A DNA stretch of 64,000 nucleotides from Chrysogorgia sp. JL179-B06 (taxonomy: Eukaryota > Cnidaria > Anthozoa > Scleralcyonacea > Chrysogorgiidae): assembly GCA_035772405.1 (NCBI GenBank), contig JAYKKM010000175.1, positions 204,501 through 268,500 on the forward strand, given 5' to 3'. Shown here one piece after another: positions 1-12,720 of this stretch. Numbering within the stretch: position 1 is the stretch's first letter; every line of letters starts with the position of its first letter. The position numbers and the translations under genes are program-made. The notes under the pieces were generated by a model that saw nothing but the letters and a program-made list of their open reading frames with translations, searched no databases and had not been told where the DNA came from.

Positions 1-3000
1 GAGAGACACAGAGACACACAGAGACACACAAAGAGACACAGAGAGAAACAGAGAGACACAGAGACACAGAGAGACAGAGAGACAAACAGAGACACACAAA
101 GACACAGAGAAACACACAGAGACACACAGAGACATACAGAGACATACAGAGAGACACACAGAGACACACAGAGACACACAGAGAGACACATAGAGAGACA
201 CAGAGACATACAGAGACACACAGAGACACACAGGGACACACAGAGGCACACAGAGACACATAGAGACACACAGAGACACACAGAGACACAGAGAGACACA
301 AAGAGACACATAGAGACACAGAGAGACACATAGAGACACACAGAGACACAGAGAGACACATAGAGACACAGAGAGACATACAGAGACATATAGAGACACA
401 GATAGACACAGAGAGACATAGCGAGATACAGAGAGACATAGAGAGACACAGAGAGACACAGAGAGACACAGAGAGACACAGAGAGACACAGAGAGAAACA
501 GAGAGACACAGAGACACAGAGACACACAGAGAGACACATAGAGACATACAGAGACACACAGAGACACAGAGAGACACCGAGAGACACAGAGAGACACAGA
601 GAGACACATAGAGACAGCGAGACACAGAGAGACACAGAGAGACACACAGAGACACAGAGAGACACAGAGAGACACAGAGAGAAACAGAGAGACACAGAGA
701 GACACAGAGAGACACAGAGAGACACAGAGAGACGAAGAGAGACACAGAGAGACACAGAGAGACACAGAGAGATACAGAGATACACAGAGAGACACAGATA
801 GACACAGAGAGACATAGAGAGACACATAGAGACACAGACAGACACAGAGAGACATAGCGAGACACAGAGAGACATAGAGAGACACAGAGACACAGAGAGA
901 TACCGAGAGACAAAGAGAGACACAGAGAGACACATAGAGACACAGAGAGACACAGACAGACACAGACAGACATGGCGAGACACAGAGAGACATAGAGAGA
1001 CACAGAGAGACACATAGAGACAAAGAGAGAGAAAGAGAGACACAGAGAGACACATGGAGACACAGAGAGACACAGAGAGAGACAGAGAGAGACAGAGAGA
1101 GACAGAGACAGAGAGATACACAGAGACACAGAGAGACACAGAGAGACACAAAGAGACACAGAGAGACACAGAGAGACACAGAGAGACACAGAGAGACTTA
1201 GCAAAACACAGAGAGACACAGAGAGACACAGAGAGACACAGAGAGACACAGAGACACACAGAGACACACAAAGAGACACACAGAGAGAAACAGAGAGACA
1301 CAGAGACACAGAGAAACACACAGAGACACACAGAGACATACAGAGACATACAGAGAGACACACAGAGACACACAGAGACACACAGAGAGACACATAGAGA
1401 GACACAGAGACATACAGAGACACACAGAGACACACAGGGACACACAGAGGCACACAGAGACACATAGAGACACACAGAGACACACAGAGACACAGAGAGA
1501 CACAAAGAGACACATAGAGACACAGAAAGACACATAGAGACACACAGAGACACAGAGAGACACATAGAGACACAGAGAGACATACAGAGACATATAGAGA
1601 CACAGAGAGACACAGAGAGACATAGCGAGACACAGAGAGACATAGAGAGACACAGAGAGACACAGAGAGACACATAGAGACACGGAGAGACACAGAGAGA
1701 CATAGCGAGACACAGAGAGACATACAGAGACACAGAGAGATACATAGAGACACAGAGAGACATAGCGAGACACAGAGAGACATAGAGAGACACAGAGAGA
1801 CACAGAGAGACACAGAGAGACACAGAGAGAGACAGAGAGAGACAGAGAGACAGAGAGACACACAGAGACACAGAGAGACACAGAGAGACACAGAGAGACA
1901 TCAAGAGACACACAGAGACACAGAGAGATACACAGAGACACACAGACACTCAGAGACACAGAGAGACATCGAGAGAGACATAGAGACACAGAGAGACACA
2001 TATAGACACAGAGAGACACAGAGAGACACAGAGAGACACAGAGAGAAATACAGAGACATATAGAGACACAGAGAGACACAGAGAGACATAGCGAGACACA
2101 GAGAGAGATAGAGAGACACAGAGAGACACATAGAGACACAGAGAGACACGTAGAGACACCGAGAGACATATAGAGACACAGAGAGATACAGAGAGACACA
2201 GAGACACAGAGAGACACAGAAAGATACAGAGAGACACAGAGGCACAGAGAGACACAGAGAGACAAAGAGAGACACAGAGATACAAGAGAGACACAGGGAG
2301 ACACAGAGAGACACAGAGAGACTCATAGAGACACAGAGAGACACATAGAGACACAGAGAGACACATAGAGACACAGAGAGACACAGAGAGACATAGCGAG
2401 ACACAGAGAGACATACAGAGACACAGAGAGATACACAGAGAGACACATAGACACAGAGAGACACAGAGAGATACACAGAGACATAGAGAGACACAGAGAG
2501 ATTCAGAGAGACACATAGAGACACAGAGAGACACAGAGAGACACAGAGAGACACAGCACACAAAGAGAAACAGAGAGACACAGAGACACAGAGACACACA
2601 GAGAGACACATAGAGACATACAGAGACACACAGAGACACAGAGAGACACCGAGAGACACAGAGAGACACAGAGAGACACATAGAGACAGCGAGACACAGA
2701 GAGACACAGAGAGACACAGAGAGACACAGAGAGACAGAGATAGACACAGAGAGACATAGAGAGACACATAGAGACACAGACAGACACAGAGAGACATAGC
2801 GAGACACAGAGAGACATAGAGAGACACAGAGACACAGAGAGATACCGAGAGACAAAGAGAGACACAGAGAGACACATAGAGACACAGAGAGACACAGAGA
2901 GACACAGACAGACATAGCGAGACACAGAAAGACATAGAGAGACACAGATAGACACATAGAGACAAAGAGAGACAAAGAGAGACACAGAGAGACACATGGA

Positions 3001-6000
3001 GACACAGAGAGACACAGAGAGAGACAGAGAGAGACAGAGAGAGACAGAGAGAGACAGAGAGACAGAGAGACACACAGAGACACAGAGAGACACAGAGAGA
3101 CACAGAGAGACACAAAGAGACACAGAGACACACAGAGAGACACAGAGAGACACAGAGAGACTTAGCGAAACACAGAGAGACACAGAGAGACACAGAGAGA
3201 CACAGAGAGACACAGAGACACACAAAGACACAGAGAAACACACAGAGACACACAGAGACATACAGAGACATACAGAGAGACACACAGAGACACACAGAGA
3301 CACACAGAGAGACACATAGAGAGACACAGAGACACACAGAGACACACAGAGACACACAGGGACACACAGAGGCACACAGAGACACATAGAGACACACAGA
3401 GACACACAGAGACACAGAGAGACACAAAGAGACACATAGAGACACAGAGAGACATATAGAGACACACAGAGACACAGAGAGACACATAGAGACACAGAGA
3501 GACATACAGAGACATATAGAGACACAGATAGATACAGAGAGACATAGCGAGACACAGAGAGACATAGAGAGACACAGAGAGACACAGAGAGACACATAGA
3601 GACACAGAGAGATACAGAGAGACAAAGAGAGACACAGAGAGACACATAGAGACACAGAGAGACAGAGACACATGGAGACACAGAGAGACACAGGGAGACA
3701 CAGAGAGAGATAGAGAGAGACAGAGAGACACACAGAGACACAGAGAGACACAGAGATACACAGAGAGACACATAGAGACACAGAGAGACATAGAGAGACA
3801 TAGCGAGACACAGAGAGACATAGAGAGACAGAGAGAGACACAGAGAGATACAGAGAGACAAAGTGAGACACAGAGAGACACATAGAGACACAGAGAGACA
3901 CAGAGAGACACAGCGAGACACAGATAGAAAGAGAGAGACAAAGAGAGACACAGAGAGACACATAGAGACACAGAGAGACACAGAGAGACACAGCGAGACA
4001 CAGATAGAAAGAGAGAAACACAGAGGGAAACAGAGAGACACAAAGAGACACAGAGAGACACAGAGAGACACAGAGAGACACACAGAGACACAGAGAGACA
4101 CAGAGAGACACATAGAGACACAGAGAGACACAGAGAGACACAGAGAGACACAGAGAGACACAGAGTGATACAAAGAGACAAATAGAGACACAGAGAGACA
4201 CGTAGAGAGACCGAGAGACACACAGAGACACAGAGAGACACAGAGAGACACAGAGAGACACAGATACACAGAGAGACACATAGACACAGAGAGACACAGA
4301 GAGATACAGAGAGACACAGAGACACAGAGAGACACAGAGAGACACAGAGAGACACATAGAGACACAGAGAGACACAGAGAGACACAGAGAGACACAGAGA
4401 GACACAGAGAGAAACAGAGAGACACAGAGACACAGAGACACACAGAGAGACACATAGAGACATACAGAGACACACAGAGACACAGAGAGACACCGAGAGA
4501 CACAGAGAGACACAGAGAGACACATAGAGACAGCGAGACACAGAGAGACACAGAGAGACACAGAGAGACACAGAGAGACACAGAGAGACACAGAGAGACA
4601 CAGAGAGACACAGAGAGACGAAGAGAGACACAGAGAGACACAGAGAGACACAGAGAGACACAGAGAGACACAGAGAGACACAGATAGACACAGAGAGACA
4701 TAGAGAGACACATAGAGACACAGAGAGACACAGAGAGACATAGCGAGACACAGAGAGACATAGAGAGACACAGAGACACAGAGAGATACCGAGAGACAAA
4801 GAGAGACACAGAGAGACACATAGAGACACAGAGAGACACAGAGAGACACAGAGAGACGCAGAGAGACTTAGCGAAACACAGAGAGACACAGAGAGACACA
4901 GAGAGACACAGAGAGACACAGAGAGACACAGAGACACACAGAGACACAGAAAGAGACACACAGAGAGAAACAGAGAGACACAGAGACACAGAGAGACAGA
5001 GAGACAAACAGAGACACACAATGACACAGAGAAACACACAGAGACACACAGAGACATACAGAGACATACAGAGAGACACACAGAGACACACAGAGACACA
5101 AAGAGAGACACAGAGAGACACATAGAGACACAGAGAGACAGAGAGACACAGCGAGAAACAGATAGAAAGAGAGAAACAGAGAGGGAAACAGAGAGACACA
5201 GAGAGACACAGAGAGACACAGAGAGACACAGAGAGACACAGAGAGACACAGAGAGACACAGAGAGACACAGAGACATAGGCAGACATAGAGAGACACAGA
5301 GAGATACAGAGAGACACAGAGAGATACGTAGAGACACACCGACACGTAGAGACACACAGAGACACACAGAGAAACAACGAGATACAGAGAGAAATAGAGA
5401 GACACACAGAGACACACATAGACACAGAGAGACACAGAGAGACATAAAGAGACACACAGAGACACAGAGAGATACACAGAGACACACAGACACTCAGAGA
5501 CACAGACAGACATCGAGAGAGACACATAGAGACACAGAGAGACACATATAGACACAGAGAGACACAGAGAGACACATAGAGACACAGAGAGACACAGAGA
5601 GATACAGAGAGACACAGAGAGACACAGAGAGATACACAGAGACACAGAGAGACACACAGAGACACATAGAGACACATAGAGACACACAGAGAGACAGAGA
5701 GAGACAGAGAGACACAGAGAGACACAGAGAGATACAGAGAGACAAATAGAGACACAGAGAGACACGTAGAGAGACCGAGAGACACACAGAGACACAGAGA
5801 GATACAGAGAGACACAGATACACAGAGAGACACATAGACACAGAGAGACACAGAGAGATACAGAGAGACACAGAGACACAGAGAGACACAGAGAGACACA
5901 GAGAGACACAGAGAGACACATATAGACAGCGAGACACAGAGAGACACAGAGAGACACAGAGAGACACAGAGAGACACAGAGAGACACAGAGAGACAAAGA

Positions 6001-6380
6001 GAGACACAGAGAGACACAGAGAGACACAGAGAGACACAGAGAGACACAGAGAGACACAGAGAGACACAGATAGACACAGAGAGACATAGAGAGACACATA
6101 GAGACACAGAGAGACACAGAGAGACATAGCTAGACACAGAGAGTCATAGAGAGACACAGAGACACAGAGAGATACCGAGAGACAAAGAGAGACACCGAGA
6201 GACACATAGAGACACATAGAGACACAGAGAGACACAGAGAGACACAGAGAGACATAGCGAGACACAGAGAGACATAGAGAGACACAGAGAGACACATAGA
6301 GACAAAGAGAGACAAAGAGAGACACAGAGAGACACATGGAGACACAGAGAGACACAGAGAGAGACAGAGAGAGAGAGAGA
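1..6380. repeat. GAGAGACACA satellite, block 1
   Basis: Continuous tandem array of the 10-bp unit GAGAGACACA, mixed with the 8-bp form GAGACACA and T-bearing variants (CATAGAGACACA, CATAGCGAGACACA, CACAGGGACACACAGAGGC). The + strand is almost only A, G and C; T appears mainly in the CATAGAG variant. Because 10 is not a multiple of 3 and the unit has no stop, each strand reads through in all three frames: + gives a cycle of [10 protein letters not shown], - gives a cycle of [10 protein letters not shown]. Rare landmark variants recur irregularly (CTTAGC at 1,197, 3,161 and 4,867), so the array is a mosaic of duplicated segments. The left end lies outside the window. I see no gene in it. Confidence 0.97.
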
Positions 6381-8690
6381 CAACTTTATTTCAGTACGGT
6401 AATTTTATCAATATTTACAATTGTTTTTCATAAAAGCCGTACAATAAATATATAGACAAAAATAAATATACATATAAATAAAAAGTCAGACATACATTAC
6501 ATAATAGTTACACTTTGTTAAAAACTATAATTGCAAATATTTGCTGTAAATTTCTTGAGATTGTCAAGTTTTCTTACACATGATGGCAGACTGTTCCATA
6601 AAAGGGCACCCCTATATGTTAGGCTACGTTTTAAATAGTCAGTGCGAGGCTGAGGGATTTTAAGGTTTATATCAGAGGAACGTAAATTATGTTCGTGCGT
6701 TTTATTTACTGGAACAAAAAGTTCAGTCAAATAACTAGGGGCAATATTATTCATAATTTTATACATTAGATTAGATGCATGGTATTTTCGTCTGGTATCG
6801 AGATCATGCCAACCCAAAAAAAGACAAAATGTCAGCTGACCTGACCTCATAACCAGAACAAGTGATAATTCTAGCTGCCCGATTTTGTAATTTCTGAATT
6901 TTATTTCTTAAATGAGCCCCGAAATTTCCCCATAAGCTACTACAATAATCAAAGTGCGGCTGTACAAGTGAATTATACAACGACACCATTTGGGGATTTG
7001 CTAACAAAGGGCGCAAATTACGCATCATACGCAGACCCTTCAGAACTTTTGGTAGTATAATGTCATTTATATGACTCTCCCAACTGAGTTTTTCGTCTAC
7101 AATAACTCCAAGTAATTTTGCCTTTGATACACGTTTAATAATTTTATTATCAATTTGTACCTTAGGATTGCCCAGGAGCTGTTTTAATCTATAATTTGAA
7201 CCTAAAATCATAAACTCAGTTTTCGTTGCATTTATTGAAAGCTTGTTGGCATTAAGCCACAAAGTTACATTTTCAATATCACAATTGAGTAGATGTTCAA
7301 GGTCGGCCATAGTTTCAGCAACAGCTGTAACCTGAGTATCATCAGCATACATACTCGGAGTCGTGTATTCTAAACAGTTTGGAAAATCATTGACATACAA
7401 TAGGAATAGAAGAGGGCCTAAGGTAGATCCCTGTGGAACACCTGTTGACATGCGTCTAGACTGTGAGAGTACACCGTTAACCATACAACGCTGAGATCTA
7501 TTTGAGAGATAGGAGGAAAACCATTCATTAGATTCTCCATGCACTCCATACAGATCCATTTTTCTCAAAAGAATTGCGTGGTCAACAGTATCAAATGCCT
7601 TACTTAGATCAATAAGAACAACTCCATTTATATATCCGTTATCAATATTTCTAAACCAGGTTTCAGTAGCCTGTAGCAAAGCAGTTAATGTCTAGTGATT
7701 ACACCGAAACCCAGATTGAAATTTAGTCAATATATCATTTTCAGCTAAATATAGATAGAGCTGATCAAATACAATTTTTTCAAAAACTTTGGCAATAATT
7801 GGAAGTACCGAAATTGGCCTATAGTTGTTTGGGTCATTTTTAGCATTTCCCTTATATATCGGAAAGACTTTTGCAGTCTTCCAGCTATTAGGAAAAATAC
7901 CACTTTGCAAGGATTTATTGAAAATGTAACATAACGGTTCACTTATTACTGCTGCAGCATCTTTTAAAACTTGGGCAGAAACTTCATCTATACCACATGA
8001 TTTGGATACTGATAATTTCGCCAAAAAAGTATGAACAGCAGCTACGGGAATTTCAGTAAAGTTAAACCGAGATGCGGATGGCTTAACATAGGACTCAGGT
8101 AGCACAGTGGTTGAATCCACTTGTTCACTAACCTTAAGTCCTATTGTTGAAAAATGTTCACTAAATGCATTAGAAATATCAATTGGTTCGGTTAGCACAG
8201 TTTTATCAATTTTTAATTCGGTTATGCTTGCAATTTTTGATTGTCGGCCAAGAAGTAAATTTACTGCCTTCCATGATCGACGAGGATTACCCGTATTGTT
8301 AGTCACTTCAGCATCAACATATTCCCTCTTTGCCTTTTTAATTGCAATATTCACTCTATTTCTGGCCGCCTTATATGCCTCAGAAAGAGAGTGAGAGTTA
8401 TTTCTAATCGAAAGTTTTTTTAAATGGTCTCTATTATACATCAGTTTTCTTATAGAAGGTGTGAGCCAAGGTGTTGGTTTATTTCTCACTCTTCTTTTTC
8501 TTAGAGGAGCATGAATATCAAGCACCTCTAAGAATAAATTCTCCCAAGTATAGACCATGTCATCAGGATCATCACTGATTTGTAGCAAATCCCAAGGGAC
8601 ATTATTAAGATCGTGAATAAATAATTCCGCATCATAATTTTTCAAATTACGCTCTCAATGAACTTTGGGTTGCTCTTAATTGTTGAAGAG
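6381..8690 (-). mobile_element. 5'-truncated non-LTR (LINE) retroelement 1
   Basis: A 2.3-kb non-LTR retrotransposon copy inserted in the satellite on the minus strand. It keeps the linker after the endonuclease, the whole reverse transcriptase, the C-terminal domain and the 3' UTR; the endonuclease is missing. The 3' end (low coordinates) carries AATAAA about 5 nt before the edge and then runs, without poly(A), into (TC)n and the array. The 5' junction, 8,681-8,725, shows a short imperfect duplication starting TGTTGA. The 3' UTR is clearly related to that of the second element at 25,141 (similar CTTTATTT, ACGG, ATCAATA and AAAGCCGT blocks in the same order). A CR1/jockey-like clade is likely, but I cannot assign it precisely. 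Confidence 0.93.
6518..8645 (-). pseudogene. Non-LTR retrotransposon reverse transcriptase, broken
   Basis: Reverse transcriptase that in a live element copies its own mRNA by target-primed reverse transcription. Reading on the minus strand: an N-terminal linker, the NNYRPISVLP block near 7,810, DLSKAFDTVDH near 7,610, STGVPQGSTLGPLLF near 7,440, the catalytic YADD at 7,338-7,349, then KLLGV, QNRAARIIT and a C-terminal domain ending at 6,518. The catalytic residues are intact. Two lesions break the frame: a TAG near 7,690 just after the GFRCNH block, and a one-base shift in a T7 run near 6,815-6,822. With only two lesions the copy is young, or one or both are sequencing errors in a homopolymer. 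No ATG start is expected since the 5' part is gone. Confidence 0.93.
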
Positions 8691-9339
8691 ACAGAGAGAC
8701 ACTGTTGAGAGAGACAGAGAGAGACAGAGAGACAGGGAGACACACAGAGACACAGAGAGACACAGAGAGACACAGAGAGACACAAAGAGACACAGAGAGA
8801 CACAGAGAGACACAGAGAGACACAGAGAGACTTAGCGAAACACAGAGAGACACAGAGAGACACAGAGACACACATAGAGACACAGAGAGACAGAGAGACA
8901 CAGAGACACACAGAGACACACAAAGAGACACACAGAGAGAAACAGAGAGATACCGAGACACAGAGAGACAGAGAGACAAACAGAGACACACAAAGACACA
9001 GAGAAACACACAGAGACAAACAGAGACATACAGAGACATACAGAGAGACACACAGAGACACACAGAGACACACAGAGACACACAGAGAGAGACACAGAGA
9101 CATACAGAGACACACAGAGACACACAGGGACACACAGAGGCACACAGAGACACATAGAGACACACAGAGACACACAGAGACACAGAGAGACACAAAGAGA
9201 CACATAGAGACACAGAGAGACACATAGAGACACACAGAGACACAGAGAGACACATAGAGACACAGAGAGACATACAGAGACATATAGAGAAACAGAGAGA
9301 CACAGAGAGACATAGCGAGACACAGAGAGACATAGAGAG

Positions 9340-12300
9340 ACACAGAGAGACACAGAGATACAAGAGAGACACAGAGAGACACAGAGAGACACAGAGAGAC
9401 TCATAGAGACACAGAGAGACACAGAGAGACACAGAGAGACACATAGAGACACAGAGAGACACAGAGAGACATAGCGAGACACAGAGAGACATACAGAGAC
9501 ACAGAGAGATACATAGAGACACAGAGAGACAAAGAGAGACACAGAGAGACACATGGAGACACAGAGAGACACAGAGAGACACAGAGAGACATAAAGAGAC
9601 ACACAGAGACACAGAGAGATACACAGAGACACACAGACACTCAGAGACACAGAGAGACATCGAGAGAGACACATAGAGACACAGAGAGACAAAGAGAGAC
9701 ACAGAGAGACACAGAGAGACACAGAGAGACACAGAGAGACACAGAGAGACACAGAGAGATACACAGAGACACACAGAGACACACAGAGACACAGAGAGAC
9801 ACATAGAGACACAGAGACAGACAGAGAGAGACAGAGAGACACAGAGAGATACAGAGAGACACATAGAGACACAGAGAGACACGTAGAGAGACCGAGAGAC
9901 ACACAGAGACACAGAGAGATACAGAGATACAGATACACAGAGAGACACATAGACACAGAGAGACACAGAGAGATACAGAGAGACACAGAGACACAGAGAC
10001 ACAGAGACACAGAGAGACACAGAGAGAGACAGAGAGACACATAGAGACACAGAGAGACACAGAGAGACACAGATAGATACAGAGAGACACAGAGAGAAAC
10101 AGAGAGACACAGAGACACAGAGACACACAGAGAGACACATAGAGACATACAGAGACACACAGAGACACAGAGAGACACAGAGAGACACAGCGAGACACAG
10201 AGAGACACATAGAGACAGCGAGATACAGAGAGACAGAGAGACACAGAGAGACACAGAGAGACACAGAGAGACATAGAGAGACACAGAGAGACACAGAGAG
10301 ACACAGATAGACACAGAGAGACACATAGATACACATAGAGACACAGAGAGACACAGAGAGACATAGCGAGACACAGAGAGACATAGAGAGACACAGAGAC
10401 ACAGAGAGATACCGAGAGACAAAGAGAGACACAGAGAGACACATAGAGACACAGAGAGACACAGAGAGACACAGAGAGACATAGCGAGACACAGAGAGAC
10501 ATAGAGAGACACCGAGAGACACATAGAGACACAGAGAGACACAGAGAGGCACAGAGAGACATAGCGAGACACAGAGAGACACAGATAGACACAGAGAGAC
10601 ATAGAGAGACACATAGAGACATAGAGAGACACAGAGACACAGAGAGATACCGAGAGACAAAGAGAGACACAGAGAGACACATAGAGACACAGAGAGACAC
10701 AGAGAGACACAGGGAGACATAGCGAGACACATAGAGACATAGAGAGACACAGAGACACAGAGAGATACCGAGAGACAAAGAGAGACACAGAGAGACACAT
10801 AGAGACACAGAGAGACACAGAGAGACACAGGGAGACATAGCGAGACACAGAGAGACATAGAGAGACACAGAGAGACACATAGAGACAAAGAGAGACAAAG
10901 AGAGACACAGAGAGACACATGGAGACACAGAGAGACACAGAGAGACAGAGAGAGACAGAGAGAGACAGAGAGACAGAGAGACACACAGAGACACAGAGAG
11001 ACACAGAGAGGCACAGAGAGACACAAAGAGACACAGAGAGACACAGAGAGACACAGAGAGACACAGAGAGACACAGAGAGACTTAACGAAACACAGAGAG
11101 ACACAGAGAGACACAGAGAGACATAGAGAGACACAGAGAGACACAGAGACACACAGAGACACACAAAGAGACACACAGAGAGAAACAGAGAGACACAGAG
11201 ACACAGAGAGACAGAGAGACAAACAGAGACACACAAAGAGACAGAGAAACACACAGAGACACACAGAGACATACAGAGACATGCAGAGAGACACACAGAG
11301 ACACACAGAGACACACAGAGAGACACATAGAGAGACACAGAGACATACAGAGACACACAGAGACACACAGGGACACACAGAGGCACACAGAGACACATAG
11401 AGACACACAGAGACACACAGAGATACAGAGAGACACATAGAGACAGCGAGACACAGAGAGACACAGAGAGACACAGAGAGACACACAGAAAGAAACAGAG
11501 AGACACAGAGACACAGAGAGACAGAGAGACAAACAGAGACACACAAAGACACAGAGAAACACACAGAGACACACAGAGACATACAGAGACATGCAGAGAG
11601 ACACACAGAGACACACAGAGACACACAGAGAGACACATAGAGAGACACAGAGACATACAGAGACACACAGAGACACACAGGGACACACAGAGGCACACAG
11701 AGACACATAGAGACACACAGAGACACACAGAGATACAGAGAGACACATAGAGACAGCGAGACACAGCGGGACACAGAGAGACACAGAGAGACACAGAGAG
11801 ACACAGAGAGACACAGAGAGACAAAGAGAGACACAGAGAGACACAGAGAGACGCAGAGAGACACAGAGAGACACAGAGAGACACAGAGAGACACAGATAG
11901 ACACAGAGAGACACAGAGAGATACAGAGAGACAAATAGAGACACAGAGAGACACGTAGAGAGACCGAGAGACACACAGAGACACAGAGAGATACAGAGAG
12001 ACACAGATACACAGAGAGACACATAGACACAGAGAGACACAGAGAGATACAGAGAGACACAGAGACACAGAGAGACACAGAGAGACACAGAGAGACACAT
12101 AGAGACACAGAGAGACACAGAGAGACGCAGAGAGACGCAGAGAGACACAGAGAGACACAGAGAGAAACAGAGAGACACAGAGACACACAGAGACACACAG
12201 AGAGACACATAGAGACACACAGAGACACAGAGAGACACCGAGAGACACAGAGAGACACAGAGAGACACAGAGAGACACAGAGAGACACATAGAGACAGCG

Positions 12301-12720
12301 AGACACAGAGAGACACAGAGAGACACAGAGAGGCACAGAGAGACACAGAGAGACACATAGAGACACAGAGAGACACAGAGAGACACAGAGAGACACAGAG
12401 AGACACAGATAGACACAGAGAGACATAGAGAGACACATATAGACACAGAGAGACACATAGAGACATAGCGAGACACAGAGAGACATAGCGAGACACAGAG
12501 AGACATAGAGAGATACCGAGAGACAAAGAGAGATACCGAGAGACAAAGAGAGACACCGAGAGACACAGAGAGACACAGAGAGACACAGAGAGACACAGAG
12601 AGACATAGCGAGACACAGAGAGACATAGAGAGACACAGAGAGACACATAGAGACAAAGAGAGACAAAGAGAGACACAGAGAGACACAGAGAGACACAGAG
12701 AGAGACAGAGAGACAGAGAG
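9340..12720. repeat. Large satellite segment, copy 1 (second copy 15,010-18,395)
   Basis: Rare landmarks recur in the same order at one offset: GATACAAGAGAG then GACTCATAG at about 9,356 and 15,023 (5,667 apart), CTTAACGAAAC at 11,082 and 16,753 (5,671 apart), and a doubled ATACCGAGAGACAAAGAG near 12,510 and 18,181 (about 5,670 apart). This indicates a direct duplication of roughly 3.4 kb with the 12.7-15.0 kb block lying between the copies. Edges are approximate because the array is low-complexity and the copies have diverged by small unit gains and losses. Confidence 0.7.

Noticed and set aside
8107..8394. Plus-strand 95-residue frame within LINE 1
   Set aside because: It is antisense to the reverse transcriptase linker, which has clear motifs on the minus strand.
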